Positions 41,060 through 52,356 of a stretch of 64,000 bases of DNA are shown here, piece by piece. The stretch is from positions 558,001-622,000 of the forward strand of contig NZ_JAHKKG010000001.1 in assembly GCF_018829635.1 (NCBI RefSeq), written 5' to 3'. The notes beneath the pieces were generated by a model, which was not told the origin of the DNA, made no database searches, and saw only the letters and a list, made by a program, of their open reading frames with translations. This stretch comes from Paractinoplanes bogorensis. GTDB taxonomy: Bacteria; Actinomycetota; Actinomycetes; Mycobacteriales; Micromonosporaceae. Each line of letters begins with the position of its first letter. The stretch's first letter is position 1. The translations under genes and the position numbers were made by a program.

Positions 41060-42775
41060 ATGAGCGAGACGACGCCACAACCGGCCCGGCACCGTCGGCC
41101 GGGTCGCCGGGCGCTGCTGGTGGCTGCGCTGGCCGGAGTGCTCGTGGCGGCGGTGGCCTTTCCGGCCGGGGCGTGGGCGCTGGGCTGGTGGGACCGACCA
41201 GACTCGACACAAGCCCGCCAAGTCGAAGTGGCCGGGCCGGCTGCGGCGTCGCCCTCGGCCGGCAAGCCCACCGCAACCGCTCCGACGTCGCCTCCGGTGT
41301 GCGGCAGCCCAACCGCGCCGACCCAGACCCAGGCGGCGGCCGCGTCGAACCAGGCCCAAGCCGCGGCCGCGTCGAGCCGGACCCAGGTGGCCGCGTCGAA
41401 TCGGACCCAGGTGGCCGCGTCGAATCGGACCCAGGTGGCCGCGTCGAATCGGACCCAGGTGGCCGCGTCGAACCGGACCCAGGCCGCGTCGAACCGGACC
41501 CAGGCCGCGTCGAACCGGACCCAGGCCGCGTCGAACCGGACCCAGGCGGCGCCGAGCCGGACCCCGGCCGCTGAGAGCGGGCGCTGCCCCGGAGCCGCGC
41601 CACAACCGTCGGCGAGCAAGAAGGCGGCCGGGCCCTGCGGGCGGAAAGTCGGTGCGGCACCGGCCGTGAAGGTTACGGCGGTCCAGCTCGGGTCCGATGT
41701 GGTCGGTTACGGCGGTGAGGGCGATACCGAGAAACTGCCGATGGCGATCGCGAGCCGCCCCGACGGCGGGTCGTGGCTGGCCTGGCTCGGGACCGACGGC
41801 CGGGTGCACCTCGGGCGCCTCGGCTGTGACGACAAGCTGGTCGGCACGCCCACCACGTTTGCCGGGATCGACCTGCAGGACGTGCAGGCCGACGCCAACG
41901 GTGGGGTGCTTCTGTTGACGCGTAAGGGCAACTGCAACAGCGGGCCGCTGTGCGGGGGCGAGTCGAGTCCGTGCAACACCATGCACGTGGTCCGGTTCGA
42001 CAATGCGGGCCGGCTGGTCTGGGAACGCCAGGTCACCAACCTGACCGGCGGGCGCGGCGGCTACGACGACGGGGCCCGGTTCGTGTGGTGGTATCAGCAT
42101 CACGGGCGGCTCGCGTCGAACGGCAGCGACTACGCGGCGTACTTCGGCGTCGCCATCACCGTGCGGAACGGCGACTGCGTCGACATCCACCAGGGTGACC
42201 GCATGCAGGTGGTGAGCGCGAGCGGCAAGCTCAAGGGTGGCGGCTTCGAGGTCGGGTGCAGCCATGCCTGGACGTCGCGGATCGTGTGGGATCCGCGGGC
42301 CGGGAAGTTCGTGACCGTGTGCGCCACCGACAACGGCTGCCGGATCGCCCAGCCCGCGCCCTACCGGACGGTCGCCAAGGGCACCTGCGACGGCACGCTC
42401 TTCGGGGGCGACCTGGTACTCGCCAAGGCCAAGGGTTACTGGACGGCGTGGAGTCAGGGCGGCCAGGTGCGGCTCGCGCATTTCGCGGGCAGCGCGGCCG
42501 CGGACAAGACCGTCACTCCGGGCGTGGGGTCGAAGCATCCGCACCTGGTCCCGTACGGGAAAGGTCGCATGCTTTTGACCTGGCAATCCGGATCATCGAT
42601 GAAGGGGCAGGTGCATGACTCGGGGACGGGCGCTCGCGTCGGCCCGGCGTTCACGATCGCGGTGAAAGACCATGACTACCAGGCGTTCAAGCCGTACGCC
42701 GATGGCAGCGTGGCCTATCCGGCAGCCGGCTCGAGCAGCGGGTCGATCAAAGTGGCCCGGGTGATGCCGAGCTAG
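41060..42775 (+). CDS. exported/anchored protein with Ser-Asn-Arg-Thr-Gln repeats, unknown function
   Basis: 571 aa. N-terminal transmembrane helix (about residues 18-40, [20 protein letters not shown]). Residues ~95-170 are (A)ASNRTQV/A repeats, rich in potential glycosylation-like Ser/Thr. The remaining ~380 residues look like a beta-propeller or similar repeat fold: [74 protein letters not shown], and eight or so cysteines. The CebR-like box above it suggests polysaccharide-related function, maybe cell-surface binding. Not recognised. Confidence 0.7.
   Translation: MSETTPQPARHRRPGRRALLVAALAGVLVAAVAFPAGAWALGWWDRPDSTQARQVEVAGPAAASPSAGKPTATAPTSPPVCGSPTAPTQTQAAAASNQAQAAAASSRTQVAASNRTQVAASNRTQVAASNRTQVAASNRTQAASNRTQAASNRTQAASNRTQAAPSRTPAAESGRCPGAAPQPSASKKAAGPCGRKVGAAPAVKVTAVQLGSDVVGYGGEGDTEKLPMAIASRPDGGSWLAWLGTDGRVHLGRLGCDDKLVGTPTTFAGIDLQDVQADANGGVLLLTRKGNCNSGPLCGGESSPCNTMHVVRFDNAGRLVWERQVTNLTGGRGGYDDGARFVWWYQHHGRLASNGSDYAAYFGVAITVRNGDCVDIHQGDRMQVVSASGKLKGGGFEVGCSHAWTSRIVWDPRAGKFVTVCATDNGCRIAQPAPYRTVAKGTCDGTLFGGDLVLAKAKGYWTAWSQGGQVRLAHFAGSAAADKTVTPGVGSKHPHLVPYGKGRMLLTWQSGSSMKGQVHDSGTGARVGPAFTIAVKDHDYQAFKPYADGSVAYPAAGSSSGSIKVARVMPS
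41338..41565 (+). repeat. 24-bp and 21-bp tandem repeats in the exported protein
   Basis: Units GTGGCCGCGTCGAATCGGAC plus CCAG (24 bp, four copies) pass into GCCGCGTCGAACCGGACCCA plus G (21 bp, four copies). The change from 24 to 21 bp drops one codon (Val) and keeps frame. Adjacent units are identical, showing recent expansion. Confidence 0.88.
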
Positions 42776-44388
42776 GCGTTGCGGATTGTGGCGGCGTCCT
42801 CCAGGCCCAGGATGCCGACCGACTTCTCGCGCATCTCGACCTTGCGAACCTTGCCGGTGACCGTCATCGGGAAGCCGTCGACCACGTGCACGTAACGCGG
42901 CACCTTGTAGTGGCTCAGCTTGCCCGCGCAGAACGCCCGCACGTCGTCGGCGGTCAACGGGGTCGTGCCGGGGCGCATGACGACCCAGGCCATCAGTTCC
43001 TCGCCGTACTTGGCGTCGGGCACGCCGATCACCTGCACGTCGGCGATGTCGGGATGGGTGTAGAGGAACTCCTCGACCTCCCGCGGGTAGACGTTCTCAC
43101 CACCGCGGATCACCAGGTCCTTGATCCGGCCGACGATGTTGACGTAACCCTCGTCGTCCATCGTGGCCAGATCGCCGGTGTGCATCCAGCGGGCGGCGTC
43201 GATCGCCTCGGCTGTCGCGTCCGGCTGCTCCCAATAACCGAGCATCACCGAGTAGCCCCGCGTGCAGAGTTCACCCGCTTCCCCGTACGGCATGATCCGG
43301 CCGGACACGGGATCGACCACCTTGGACTCGAGGTGCGGCATCACCCGGCCCACGGTCTCGGTGCGCCGGGCGAGGGTGTCGTCGGGGCGGGTCATGGTGG
43401 AGACCGGGGACGTCTCGGTCATGCCGTAGCAGATGGCGACCTCGGACATGTTCATCTCGGCCACCACCCGCTTCATCACCTCGACGGGACAGGGCGATCC
43501 GGCCATGATTCCCGTACGCAGCGAGGACAGGTCATAGTCGTCGAAGTTGTCCAGACCCAGTTCGGCGATGAACATGGTCGGCACCCCGTACAGGGAAGTG
43601 ATCTTCTCCGAGCCGACGGTGGCGAGCGTGGCGGCCGGGTCGAAGCCGGGCGCCGGCAGCACGATGCAGGCGCCGTGCGAGGTGGCCGCGAGGTTGCCCA
43701 TCACCATGCCGAAGCAGTGGTAGAGCGGTACCGGCAGGCAGATCCGGTCCCGCTCGGTGTAGTTGATCAGCTCGCCGACGAAGTAGCCGTTGTTCAGGAT
43801 GTTGTGGTGCGAGAGGGTGGCGCCCTTGGGGAAGCCGGTCGTGCCCGACGTGTACTGGATGTTGATCGGGTCGTCCGGGTTCAGCTCGGACATGTCGGGT
43901 TTGTCGCCCGTATCGCTGCTTGTCGCTAACAGTGCCCGGAACTCGTCGGTGCCGATGTAGATCGCGGCGCCGAATCCGATCTCCTCGACCATCGCCCGGT
44001 AGTCGCTGGTCTTGAAGCTGGTCGCGCTGATCAGGAGGCTGAGCCCCGCCTGCTCGACCACATACTTCAATTCATGCGTCCGGTACGCCGGATTGATGTT
44101 GACCAGAATCGCGCCGATCTTGGCGGTCGCGTACTGCGTGATCACCCACTCGGCACAGTTGGGCGCCCAGATCCCGACCCGGTCGCCCTTGCCGATGCCG
44201 CGCCCGAGCAGGCCCCGGGCCAGCCGGTTGACGTCGGCGTCGAACTCGGCGTACGTCCAGCGGCGCCCGGCCGCCACGTCGACCAGCGCCTCCCGATCCC
44301 CGAAGCGCGCGACGGTGCGCTCGAGGTTGGCGCCGATGGTCTCACCGAGAAGGGGCAGGTCCGAGACACCCGAGGCATAGGACGACAT
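42772..44388 (-). CDS. fatty-acyl-CoA synthetase (AMP-binding)
   Basis: 538 aa. AMP-binding P-loop [14 protein letters not shown]5 motif [15 protein letters not shown]7 [21 protein letters not shown]8 [20 protein letters not shown], and C-terminal Lys in [11 protein letters not shown]. It activates a fatty or aryl acid to the CoA ester, probably in lipid degradation. Gly-Gly-Glu-Asn ([12 protein letters not shown]) is characteristic of FadD-type medium/long-chain synthetases. Diverges from the zinc alcohol dehydrogenase gene across 46 bp. Confidence 0.92.
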   Translation of the reverse strand: MSSYASGVSDLPLLGETIGANLERTVARFGDREALVDVAAGRRWTYAEFDADVNRLARGLLGRGIGKGDRVGIWAPNCAEWVITQYATAKIGAILVNINPAYRTHELKYVVEQAGLSLLISATSFKTSDYRAMVEEIGFGAAIYIGTDEFRALLATSSDTGDKPDMSELNPDDPINIQYTSGTTGFPKGATLSHHNILNNGYFVGELINYTERDRICLPVPLYHCFGMVMGNLAATSHGACIVLPAPGFDPAATLATVGSEKITSLYGVPTMFIAELGLDNFDDYDLSSLRTGIMAGSPCPVEVMKRVVAEMNMSEVAICYGMTETSPVSTMTRPDDTLARRTETVGRVMPHLESKVVDPVSGRIMPYGEAGELCTRGYSVMLGYWEQPDATAEAIDAARWMHTGDLATMDDEGYVNIVGRIKDLVIRGGENVYPREVEEFLYTHPDIADVQVIGVPDAKYGEELMAWVVMRPGTTPLTADDVRAFCAGKLSHYKVPRYVHVVDGFPMTVTGKVRKVEMREKSVGILGLEDAATIRNA

Positions 44389-44434
44389 GTGGCCAGCATC
44401 ACCCCTGGACCCGTACGGAGGCTAGGGTTCGATC

Positions 44435-45448
44435 GTGATGCGTCGAGTGATCGTTTCGGGTGACGGGGTTGCGGTGGTCTCGGCCGAGGTGCCGGTGCCG
44501 GGGGCCGGTGAGGTGCTGGTGCGCACCGCCGTGGCCGGGGTCTGCGGGTCGGACACGCATGCGCTGGCCGGGTTGCATCCGTTCATCGAGCTTCCGTACG
44601 CGCCGGGCCACGAGGTGTGCGGCACGGTCGAGGCGGTCGGGGCGTCGGTGTCCGGGATCGCGGTCGGGCAGCGGGTCACGCTCGAGCCGTTCCTGCCGTG
44701 CTGGGAGTGCAAGCAGTGCCTCGCCGGGCGGCAGAACATCTGCGAGCGGCTGCGGTTCTTCGGGTGCGCCCACGATCAGGGTGGGATGGCCGACCGGTTC
44801 ACGGTCGATCAGCGGCGGCTGCACGTCATCCCGGACGGCCTGTCGTGGGAGGTGGCCGCGTTCATCGAGCCGCTGGGGACGCCGGTGCATGCCGTGGGGC
44901 TGGTTGGGGGCGTACGGGGGAAGGCAGTGGCGATTCTCGGAGCCGGAACGATCGGCATCCTGATGATCCAGGTCGCGCGGGCCTACGGGGCTTCACGGGT
45001 CGTGGTGACGGCCCGGTCGCAGGCTTCGCGGGACCGGGCGCTGGCGTTCGGGGCGGACGCGGTCGTGGACGCCACCCTCAACGCCGCTGAGCTGGTGCGG
45101 GACGCGCTGGGGGAGAGCGCCGACGTGGTGTTCGACTGCGTGGCCGAACAGTCGACGACCGATCAGGCGCTGGCCATGGTGATGAAGGGCGGGACGGTCG
45201 TGGTGGTCGGGGTGCCGCCGGCCGACGTGACGATCCCGTTGCCGCTGATCCAGGACGCGCAGTTGCGGATCCAGGGCAGCGCGACCTACCTGCCGGACGA
45301 TTTTCGCGAGTCGATGCGCCTGCTCGTGTCGGGCGAGGTCGACGTCTCGCAAATGGTGACCGCACTGCACCCACTCGACGAGGCGGCGGCCGCCTTCACC
45401 GACGCCGCGTCCGGTAAGCACTTGAAAGTGCTGCTGACTGCTACGTAG
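44435..45448 (+). CDS. zinc-binding medium-chain alcohol dehydrogenase
   Basis: 337 aa. GroES-like domain with catalytic zinc ligands GVCGSDTHALAGLHPF and PGHEVCGTVEAVG; structural-zinc-like CWECKQCLAGRQNIC (four cysteines). Rossmann domain AVAILGAGTIGILMIQVARA, and C-terminal QIQGSATYLPDDF. Likely oxidises a polyol or sugar alcohol (sorbitol/threonine dehydrogenase group). Start at GTG 44435 or ATG 44438. The gene order beside a synthetase and a GMC oxidoreductase hints at a catabolic cluster, but no pathway is certain. Confidence 0.87.
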   Translation: MMRRVIVSGDGVAVVSAEVPVPGAGEVLVRTAVAGVCGSDTHALAGLHPFIELPYAPGHEVCGTVEAVGASVSGIAVGQRVTLEPFLPCWECKQCLAGRQNICERLRFFGCAHDQGGMADRFTVDQRRLHVIPDGLSWEVAAFIEPLGTPVHAVGLVGGVRGKAVAILGAGTIGILMIQVARAYGASRVVVTARSQASRDRALAFGADAVVDATLNAAELVRDALGESADVVFDCVAEQSTTDQALAMVMKGGTVVVVGVPPADVTIPLPLIQDAQLRIQGSATYLPDDFRESMRLLVSGEVDVSQMVTALHPLDEAAAAFTDAASGKHLKVLLTAT

Positions 45449-45449
45449 C

Positions 45450-45484
45450 AGCCGGCTTTCGTCCTCCACTACGAGCTGCCGGCT
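45450..45484. terminator. weak inverted repeat after the dehydrogenase
   Basis: AGCCGGC (45450-45456) and GCCGGCT (45478-45484) with a 21-nt loop. Only 7 pairs and no T-run; a possible terminator. The rest of the 150-bp gap to the GMC gene has no other feature. Confidence 0.25.
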
Positions 45485-45599
45485 CGCGGGTGACCACCGA
45501 GCCCGGTATCGCGCTCAGGCCGGTGCGTTTGTCGCAGTTGACGTGGCGTACGGAAGAAGGGTCTTCTCTGTTACCGGCTGGTAATGCGACAGTGGGCCG

Positions 45600-47252
45600 A
45601 TGGCGGACTACGACGTCGTGATCGTGGGTAGCGGGTTCGGCGGCAGCGTGAGTGCTCTGCGGCTGGCCGAGAAGGGCTATCGCGTCGGGGTGCTCGAGGC
45701 CGGGCGGCGGTTCACGCGGGAGACGCTGCCCAAGACTTCGTGGGATCTGCGAAATTTCCTGTGGGCGCCGCGGCTCGGGTTTCGCGGCGTTCAACGGATC
45801 ACCAAGCTCAAGGACATCGTGGTGCTGTCGGCGGCCGCCGTGGGTGGTGGGTCGCTGATTTATGCGAACACGCTGTATCGGCCGGGAGCGACGTTCTTCG
45901 CGGATCGCCACTGGGCCGGCATCACGGACTGGGCCGATGAGCTCGGGCCGCACTACGACCAGGCGTCGCGCATGCTCGGGGTGACCGAGCAGCCGACGAT
46001 GACGCCCTCGGACGTGGTGATCAAGCGGGTCGCGGAGGAGATGGGCGTCGGTTCGACGTTCCGGCGCACGCCGGTCGGGGTGTTCTTCGATTCACCGGGC
46101 CGGACGGTGCCCGACCCGTTCTTCGGGGGCGCCGGGCCCGCCCGTACGGGCTGCACCGAATGCGGCAACTGCATGATCGGCTGCAAGGTGGGGGCCAAGA
46201 ACGCGCTCGACGTCAACTATCTGTATCTGGCCGAGCGGGCGGGTGCGGTCGTGCATCCGTCCACTGAGGTGTCCGCTCTGAAGCCGGGCCCGGACGGCTG
46301 GGTTCTGGCGACGTCGCGCGGGCAGTTCACCGCTCGTCAGGTGATCTTGTCGGCGGGTGCTCTGGGTACGCAGCGGCTGCTGCACGCCATGCGCGCGAAT
46401 GGCGTTCTGGGTGATTTGTCCGACCGGCTGGGCTCGCTCACCCGGACGAACTCGGAAGCGCTGCTCGGCGCTCAGGCCCCAAAAGTGCCGGCCGAGCCCT
46501 ACTCGCGCGGCGTGGCGATCACGTCGTCGTTCCACCCGGACGAGACCACCCACATCGAGCCGGTCCGCTACGGCCCTGGCAGCAACGCGATGGGCCTTCT
46601 CTCGACCCTGCTCGTCGACGGTGGCGGGCGCGTGCCCCGGCCGATCCGCTTCCTGGGTCAGGCTCTGCGGCACCCGTACGTGCTCCTGCGCTCCCTGTCG
46701 GTGCGGCGCTGGAGCGAGCGGACGATCATCGCGCTCGTCATGCAGACGGCCGACAATTCCCTCACCGTACGCCGTACCAAGCGCGGCCGACTGACCACCG
46801 GCCCGGGGCACGGCGCCCCCAACCCGAGCTGGATCCCGGTCGGCCACGACGCCACGCGGCGCATCGCGGCGCACATCGGCGGCTTCCCCGGCGGCGGGGT
46901 CGGCGACATCTTCAACGTCCCGATGACCGCACACATCCTGGGCGGCGCGACCATCGGCGCCACGCCGGACGAGGGTGTGATCGACGCCTATCACCGCGTT
47001 TTCGGGTACGAGGGGCTGCACGTCATCGACGGCTCGGCCGTCCCCGCCAACCTGGGCGTCAACCCGTCCCTGACCATCACGGCACTCGCCGAGCGGGCCA
47101 TCTCGCTGTGGCCCAACCAGGGCGAGCCCGACCCCCGGCCGGCCCTGGGCTCCGCCTACGTGCGGCTGGCCCCGATCCCACCCGCCTCTCCGGCGGTCCC
47201 GTCGCATGCCCCGGCCGCACTAGGGTGGCCGACATGGAGGAGAGCCTCGTAG
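45600..47252 (+). CDS. GMC oxidoreductase (cholesterol-oxidase-like flavoprotein)
   Basis: 550 aa. FAD loop DYDVVIVGSGFGGSVSALRL and AAAVGGGSLIYANTLYRPGA; CTECGNCMIGCKVGAKNALD (four-cysteine block seen in some GMC members with Fe-S- or structural function) and C-terminal active-site LHVIDGSAVPANLGVNPSLT ITALAERAI. No signal peptide. The usual GMC His/Asn pair lies in VPANLGVNPSL. A sterol or alcohol oxidase or dehydrogenase is plausible. The 3' end overlaps the next gene by 19 bases. Confidence 0.85.
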   Translation: MADYDVVIVGSGFGGSVSALRLAEKGYRVGVLEAGRRFTRETLPKTSWDLRNFLWAPRLGFRGVQRITKLKDIVVLSAAAVGGGSLIYANTLYRPGATFFADRHWAGITDWADELGPHYDQASRMLGVTEQPTMTPSDVVIKRVAEEMGVGSTFRRTPVGVFFDSPGRTVPDPFFGGAGPARTGCTECGNCMIGCKVGAKNALDVNYLYLAERAGAVVHPSTEVSALKPGPDGWVLATSRGQFTARQVILSAGALGTQRLLHAMRANGVLGDLSDRLGSLTRTNSEALLGAQAPKVPAEPYSRGVAITSSFHPDETTHIEPVRYGPGSNAMGLLSTLLVDGGGRVPRPIRFLGQALRHPYVLLRSLSVRRWSERTIIALVMQTADNSLTVRRTKRGRLTTGPGHGAPNPSWIPVGHDATRRIAAHIGGFPGGGVGDIFNVPMTAHILGGATIGATPDEGVIDAYHRVFGYEGLHVIDGSAVPANLGVNPSLTITALAERAISLWPNQGEPDPRPALGSAYVRLAPIPPASPAVPSHAPAALGWPTWRRAS

Positions 47253-47719
47253 CGCACGCCCGGGAACTGCTCGATGCCAACCGGTACCTGACGTTGGGCA
47301 CGGTCTCGCCGGGTGGGCAGCCGTGGACGACTCCGGTCTACTTCTCGTGGGGGCCGGACTGGGAGTTCTACTGGATGTCGACCATCGACGCCCGGCACTC
47401 GCAGAACCTGGCGGCCCGTCCGGCGGTCAGTGTCACGGTCTTCGACTCGACCGTTCCCGCCTATCAGGGCCGGGCCGTGTACGCCGTGGGCGAGGCCCGC
47501 GAGGTGCCGCCGGACGCCCTCGACGGGGTGCTGGCGTCCTACCCCGGCCCGCCTTCGCGAGGTGGCGGCGCCGTATCCCCCGACGAAGTCACGGGCGACG
47601 CGCCGTGGCGCATGTACCAGGCCGCGGCGGCCGAACTGTGGGTCCTGTGCCCGCGCGAACCCCGGCAGGGCTGCCCGCTGCACGACATCGCCCAGGACCA
47701 CCGAGCGCAGGTCTTCTAG
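47234..47719 (+). CDS. pyridoxamine 5'-phosphate oxidase-like FMN protein
   Basis: 161 aa starting MEESLVAHARELLDANRYLT (ATG 47234, in GMC 3' end). FMN-binding split barrel: RYLTLGTVSPGGQPWTTPVY, FYWMSTIDARHSQNLAARPA, VSVTVFDSTVPAYQGRAVY. It probably reduces a flavin-type or heme-type cofactor or a nitro/ketone, typical of F420/FMN split-barrel proteins. Overlaps its convergent 51-aa neighbour at the stop (TAG/CTA shared). Confidence 0.82.
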   Translation: MEESLVAHARELLDANRYLTLGTVSPGGQPWTTPVYFSWGPDWEFYWMSTIDARHSQNLAARPAVSVTVFDSTVPAYQGRAVYAVGEAREVPPDALDGVLASYPGPPSRGGGAVSPDEVTGDAPWRMYQAAAAELWVLCPREPRQGCPLHDIAQDHRAQVF

Positions 47720-47871
47720 TACGGGGCGTCCGGCAGATTGCCGGGCACGCCGGGTTCGTCGCCGCCCCCGTGCGCCTCGTCGTATTCGTAGTCACCGGCC
47801 GTGTCATCGGCGTCGGGGTCGGTGGTGCCGTCGGGCAGCTTGTACGGCTGGTCGTCCCTGCTGTCGGTCAT
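47716..47871 (-). CDS. 51-aa acidic peptide
   Basis: MTDSRDDQPYKLPDGTTDPD then ADDTAGDYEYDEAHGGGDEP ending NLPDAPY. Highly acidic and Gly/Asp-rich, no hydrophobic segment or cysteine; probably disordered. CTGAGG precedes the ATG closely. Good coding-type GC3. I recognise no family. Convergent and overlapping with the PNPOx-like gene stop. Confidence 0.5.
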   Translation of the reverse strand: MTDSRDDQPYKLPDGTTDPDADDTAGDYEYDEAHGGGDEPGVPGNLPDAPY

Positions 47872-47919
47872 ACCTCAGGAATACCCGCCCGGGCCCGGCT
47901 GACGCGTGCTGTGAAAACG

Positions 47920-49698
47920 TCAGCGGCGGTAGATGGTCATCGAGTAGCCGACCTCGTCGATCGGGGTGCTTGAGTCGATCAGTTGTTTCAGGCGGTTCTG
48001 GGCCAGGGCGACCCGGGAATCGGACACGACGATGATGCCGTGGACCTGGTCGATCGGGACGGTCAGAGGGTTTTGGGCGTCTATGCCGTAGTAGGCCGGC
48101 ACGCCGGCGCCCTTGTAGACCAGCCAGATCTGTTCGCCGGGGTATGCCGTGCGTAGGCGGGTGGCCAGGCGGGGCAGGTCCTGGCCCCAGTCCACGTTGG
48201 AGTCGTGCAGGTTGTTGTGGGTGTTGGAAGTGCCGCCGAACGCCTCGTTCGAATAAGGCAGGTAGTAGGGGAATGTCAGGATGGAACTCACCCCTACCCA
48301 CGCGGCCAGGGCCGCGGCCGGGACCCACGACCAGCGCCATCTGAGCAGCACCACCGTGCTCGCCACCACGGCCAGCATCATCGGCATGAAGATGATGTAA
48401 CGGGTTCCGTAGTCGCGGGCGCCGGTCATCGCCACCAGCATCAGCACCGCGGCCGGCACCAGCAGGTAGAGCGCGGCGACCCACTTCTTGAGCAGCAGGG
48501 TGATCGTGCCGGCCAGCCACAGCAGCAGCATCCCGATCGGCGTCTTGATCAGCAGCGCGGTCGGCAGGTAGTACCAGAGGCCGCCCTTGTACGCCTCGCC
48601 CAGCAGGAACCCGTTGAAGGTGCGCTGCTCGAAGCGGAATTGGATCAAGACCCCGTCCCGGTACGCCGGTGGCAGCGGCAACAGGTCGACCGCCAGCCCC
48701 TTGAGGCCGCCCGGATTGTTCAGCCACGACGGGGTGGTCCAGCGCAGTCGCGGGTCGACGATCAGATAGACGATCCACACGACGGCGACTGCGATCACGC
48801 CGACACTGATCGCCCCGAGCACGCGCATCCCGAGCTCCCGCCACAGCGAACGCGACCGCAGCGCCGCCGCGAAACGTCCGGCCGCCGAGCGGGGAGAAGC
48901 CGGCGCGGGATCAGGCGTAGCGGGAGCAGCCACGGCGGAAACAGGCGCGGCGGGAGCAGGCGCGGCGGGAGCAGGCGCGGCGGGAGCAGGCACGGCGGGC
49001 GTAGGCACGGCGGGCGTAGGCACGGCGGGCGTAGCAGTGCGGCGGAGGACGGAGGGCGCCAGCAGGGCCAGCAGTAGCGCGATCGGGACGGCGGGGAGCG
49101 TGCTCATGCGCGTGGCGAGGGCGGCGCCGAGGGCCACTCCGGCCAGCGGCAGATAGAGCCGCGGGGAGTACCTCGCTCGCCACAACATCCAGAACGTGAC
49201 CAGGACGAATCCGGCGGCCGGCACGTCCAGGGTGGCCAGCGAGCCGTGGGCGATCAGGTCGGGCGAGAAGGCGTACAGGGAGAGGGCTATGAGACCCGCC
49301 CACCGCCCGGCCAGATCGCGGGCGAAGAACAGCACCGCCAGGCCGAACAGCAGGGTCAGCACGATCATCGGGATCCGGGCGGCCAGCAGCAACTCGTACG
49401 GGTTGTTGCCGCTCTCGTAGAGCACGTGCCGCCCGAGCGCGGTCTGGTTCCCCCGGTAGCCCTGATCCCACGACGCGTCGGTGAACGCCATCCCGGCCGC
49501 CATGATCAGTTTGGCCAGCGGCGGGTGTTCCGGGTTGTAGAGCACCTGGTGCTGCGACAGGTAGTACTGCGCCGTGCCGACGTAGACCGGCTCGTCGATC
49601 GTCGGCGACTGCTGCATCGCGGTCGTCACCATCGCGAACGCCATCTGGCCGAGCAGAAGCACCACGGCCGTCACATAGAGCAAACGCCGTCGCAGCAT
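47920..49698 (-). CDS. GT39-like mannosyl/sugar glycosyltransferase, membrane
   Basis: 592 aa, multi-pass (about 11 helices). The N-terminal signature SPTIDEPVYVGTAQYYLSQH and NPEHPPLAKLIMAAGMAF contains the DE and HPP motifs of GT39/ArnT-type C-fold transferases that use polyprenyl-phosphate sugars; later VDWGQDLPRLATRL fits the family. Residues ~215-265 contain an Ala-Pro-Val/Thr repeat interrupting an outer loop. The enzyme would glycosylate a protein or lipid at the outer membrane face. Confidence 0.85.
   Translation of the reverse strand: MLRRRLLYVTAVVLLLGQMAFAMVTTAMQQSPTIDEPVYVGTAQYYLSQHQVLYNPEHPPLAKLIMAAGMAFTDASWDQGYRGNQTALGRHVLYESGNNPYELLLAARIPMIVLTLLFGLAVLFFARDLAGRWAGLIALSLYAFSPDLIAHGSLATLDVPAAGFVLVTFWMLWRARYSPRLYLPLAGVALGAALATRMSTLPAVPIALLLALLAPSVLRRTATPAVPTPAVPTPAVPAPAAPAPAAPAPAAPVSAVAAPATPDPAPASPRSAAGRFAAALRSRSLWRELGMRVLGAISVGVIAVAVVWIVYLIVDPRLRWTTPSWLNNPGGLKGLAVDLLPLPPAYRDGVLIQFRFEQRTFNGFLLGEAYKGGLWYYLPTALLIKTPIGMLLLWLAGTITLLLKKWVAALYLLVPAAVLMLVAMTGARDYGTRYIIFMPMMLAVVASTVVLLRWRWSWVPAAALAAWVGVSSILTFPYYLPYSNEAFGGTSNTHNNLHDSNVDWGQDLPRLATRLRTAYPGEQIWLVYKGAGVPAYYGIDAQNPLTVPIDQVHGIIVVSDSRVALAQNRLKQLIDSSTPIDEVGYSMTIYRR
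48913..49034. repeat. 15-bp tandem repeats in GT39 gene
   Basis: AGGCGCGGCGGGAGC units (then AGGCACGGCGGGCGT variants), coding (A/P)PA(A/V)P pentapeptides on the minus strand. About six repeats. Confidence 0.8.
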
Positions 49699-49796
49699 CG
49701 CGCCAATCTAGCCCGGCGCCCATCCAAGATCACAGCGGACCGGTCGAGCGCTCGGCCGCGAGCGCCAAGAACCGCCACGGGGCGCCCAGAAGTGGG

Positions 49797-51467
<1,671 letters not shown>

Positions 51468-51481
51468 CTGGGCCTCCTGGC

Positions 51482-52180
51482 TCAGATGCTAATCGTCCCG
51501 GTCGCCACGAGGCCACGGGCAAGATCACCCGTGATGCCGGCCATGGCCAGCTCGCCGCCGTCGTCGGTGACGGGCGTGGCCAGGGCCAGGTGGGCGGCGC
51601 TGTCCTGGTAGCCGTTGACGCTGTAGACCGTGGCGGCTACGTCGGCCGGGAGCCCGATCTGGCCGGCCGTGGACAGGGGGCGCGAGCCGGAGCCGGGCCG
51701 GGCGACCGCGCGTCGCTCCGGGTTGACCTCGTAGCTGAGGTGTGGCCAGCGGCCATCGCCCGTACCGGGAAAAATGGTGTAGAAGGTGACCCACCCGGAC
51801 TCGTCGGATGTCTGGATGCCGCGCAGGTAGTTGCATTGCTCGAGCCCGGGCGAATGCAGGGAGTAGGCGCCGTCGCGATCGGCTGACCAGAGATAGAGCG
51901 CCTGGCCGGCCAGCGGCCGGTCCGCGGTGCCGACGACTCGCAGGCGCACGACCAGCGGTACCCCGCGGGCGACCCCGACGGCGCGGCCGAAGCTGCGGCG
52001 CAGGTCGGAGCGGACGATGCCGGAGCGGGTGAGGACATCCGTGTCCCCACCCGCCAGCGTCGTGACGGTGGTGCCGTTGACCAGGCCCATCATGCGGCGC
52101 CGGCGCAGCACCGGGAAGTCGACGGCGAGCCCAACGCCGTCCTGCTGCGCCTCTGCCTCTACCTGCACCTGCGTGGTCAT
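51482..52180 (-). CDS. intradiol-dioxygenase-like protein, likely non-canonical active site
   Basis: 232 aa. C-terminal beta-sandwich typical of intradiol dioxygenases: YLWSADRDGAYSLHSPGLEQ, NYLRGIQTSDESGWVTFYTI, FPGTGDGRWPHLSYEV. The family has two Tyr and two His iron ligands; here the PHIH position reads PHLS, so the second His is Ser. Iron binding may be lost or re-purposed. No signal peptide. It stands alone near a sigma-independent cluster of acid-CoA synthetases, suggesting aromatic catabolism remnants. Confidence 0.7.
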   Translation of the reverse strand: MTTQVQVEAEAQQDGVGLAVDFPVLRRRRMMGLVNGTTVTTLAGGDTDVLTRSGIVRSDLRRSFGRAVGVARGVPLVVRLRVVGTADRPLAGQALYLWSADRDGAYSLHSPGLEQCNYLRGIQTSDESGWVTFYTIFPGTGDGRWPHLSYEVNPERRAVARPGSGSRPLSTAGQIGLPADVAATVYSVNGYQDSAAHLALATPVTDDGGELAMAGITGDLARGLVATGTISI

Positions 52181-52332
52181 CCGGCCCCCTCCGTCGGCGA
52201 TCAGCCCCTATTACGACGCGTACCAGTTGCGGATCGGGGTCGCGCTCGGTTGCTGTGAAGTTGCTGGGTCCGGCCATAAATTTGAAACATTGACGTAATC
52301 CAATGCCTCACTTTTACTGGTCCCCACACACG

Positions 52333-52346
52333 TGAGAGCGCTCTCA
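52333..52346. promoter_or_regulatory. LacI-family palindrome of GH81 gene
   Basis: TGAGAGCGCTCTCA, perfect 14-bp palindrome, related to the CebR box but with A/T at position 3/12. 11 bp before ATG. Predicts control by a LacI-family glucan-responsive repressor. Confidence 0.7.
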
Positions 52347-52356
52347 GGAGGCGTCG

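Noticed and set aside
45449..45560. Minus-strand peptide RHVNCDKRTGLSAIPG before the GMC gene
   Set aside because: No usable start codon and no recognisable domain.
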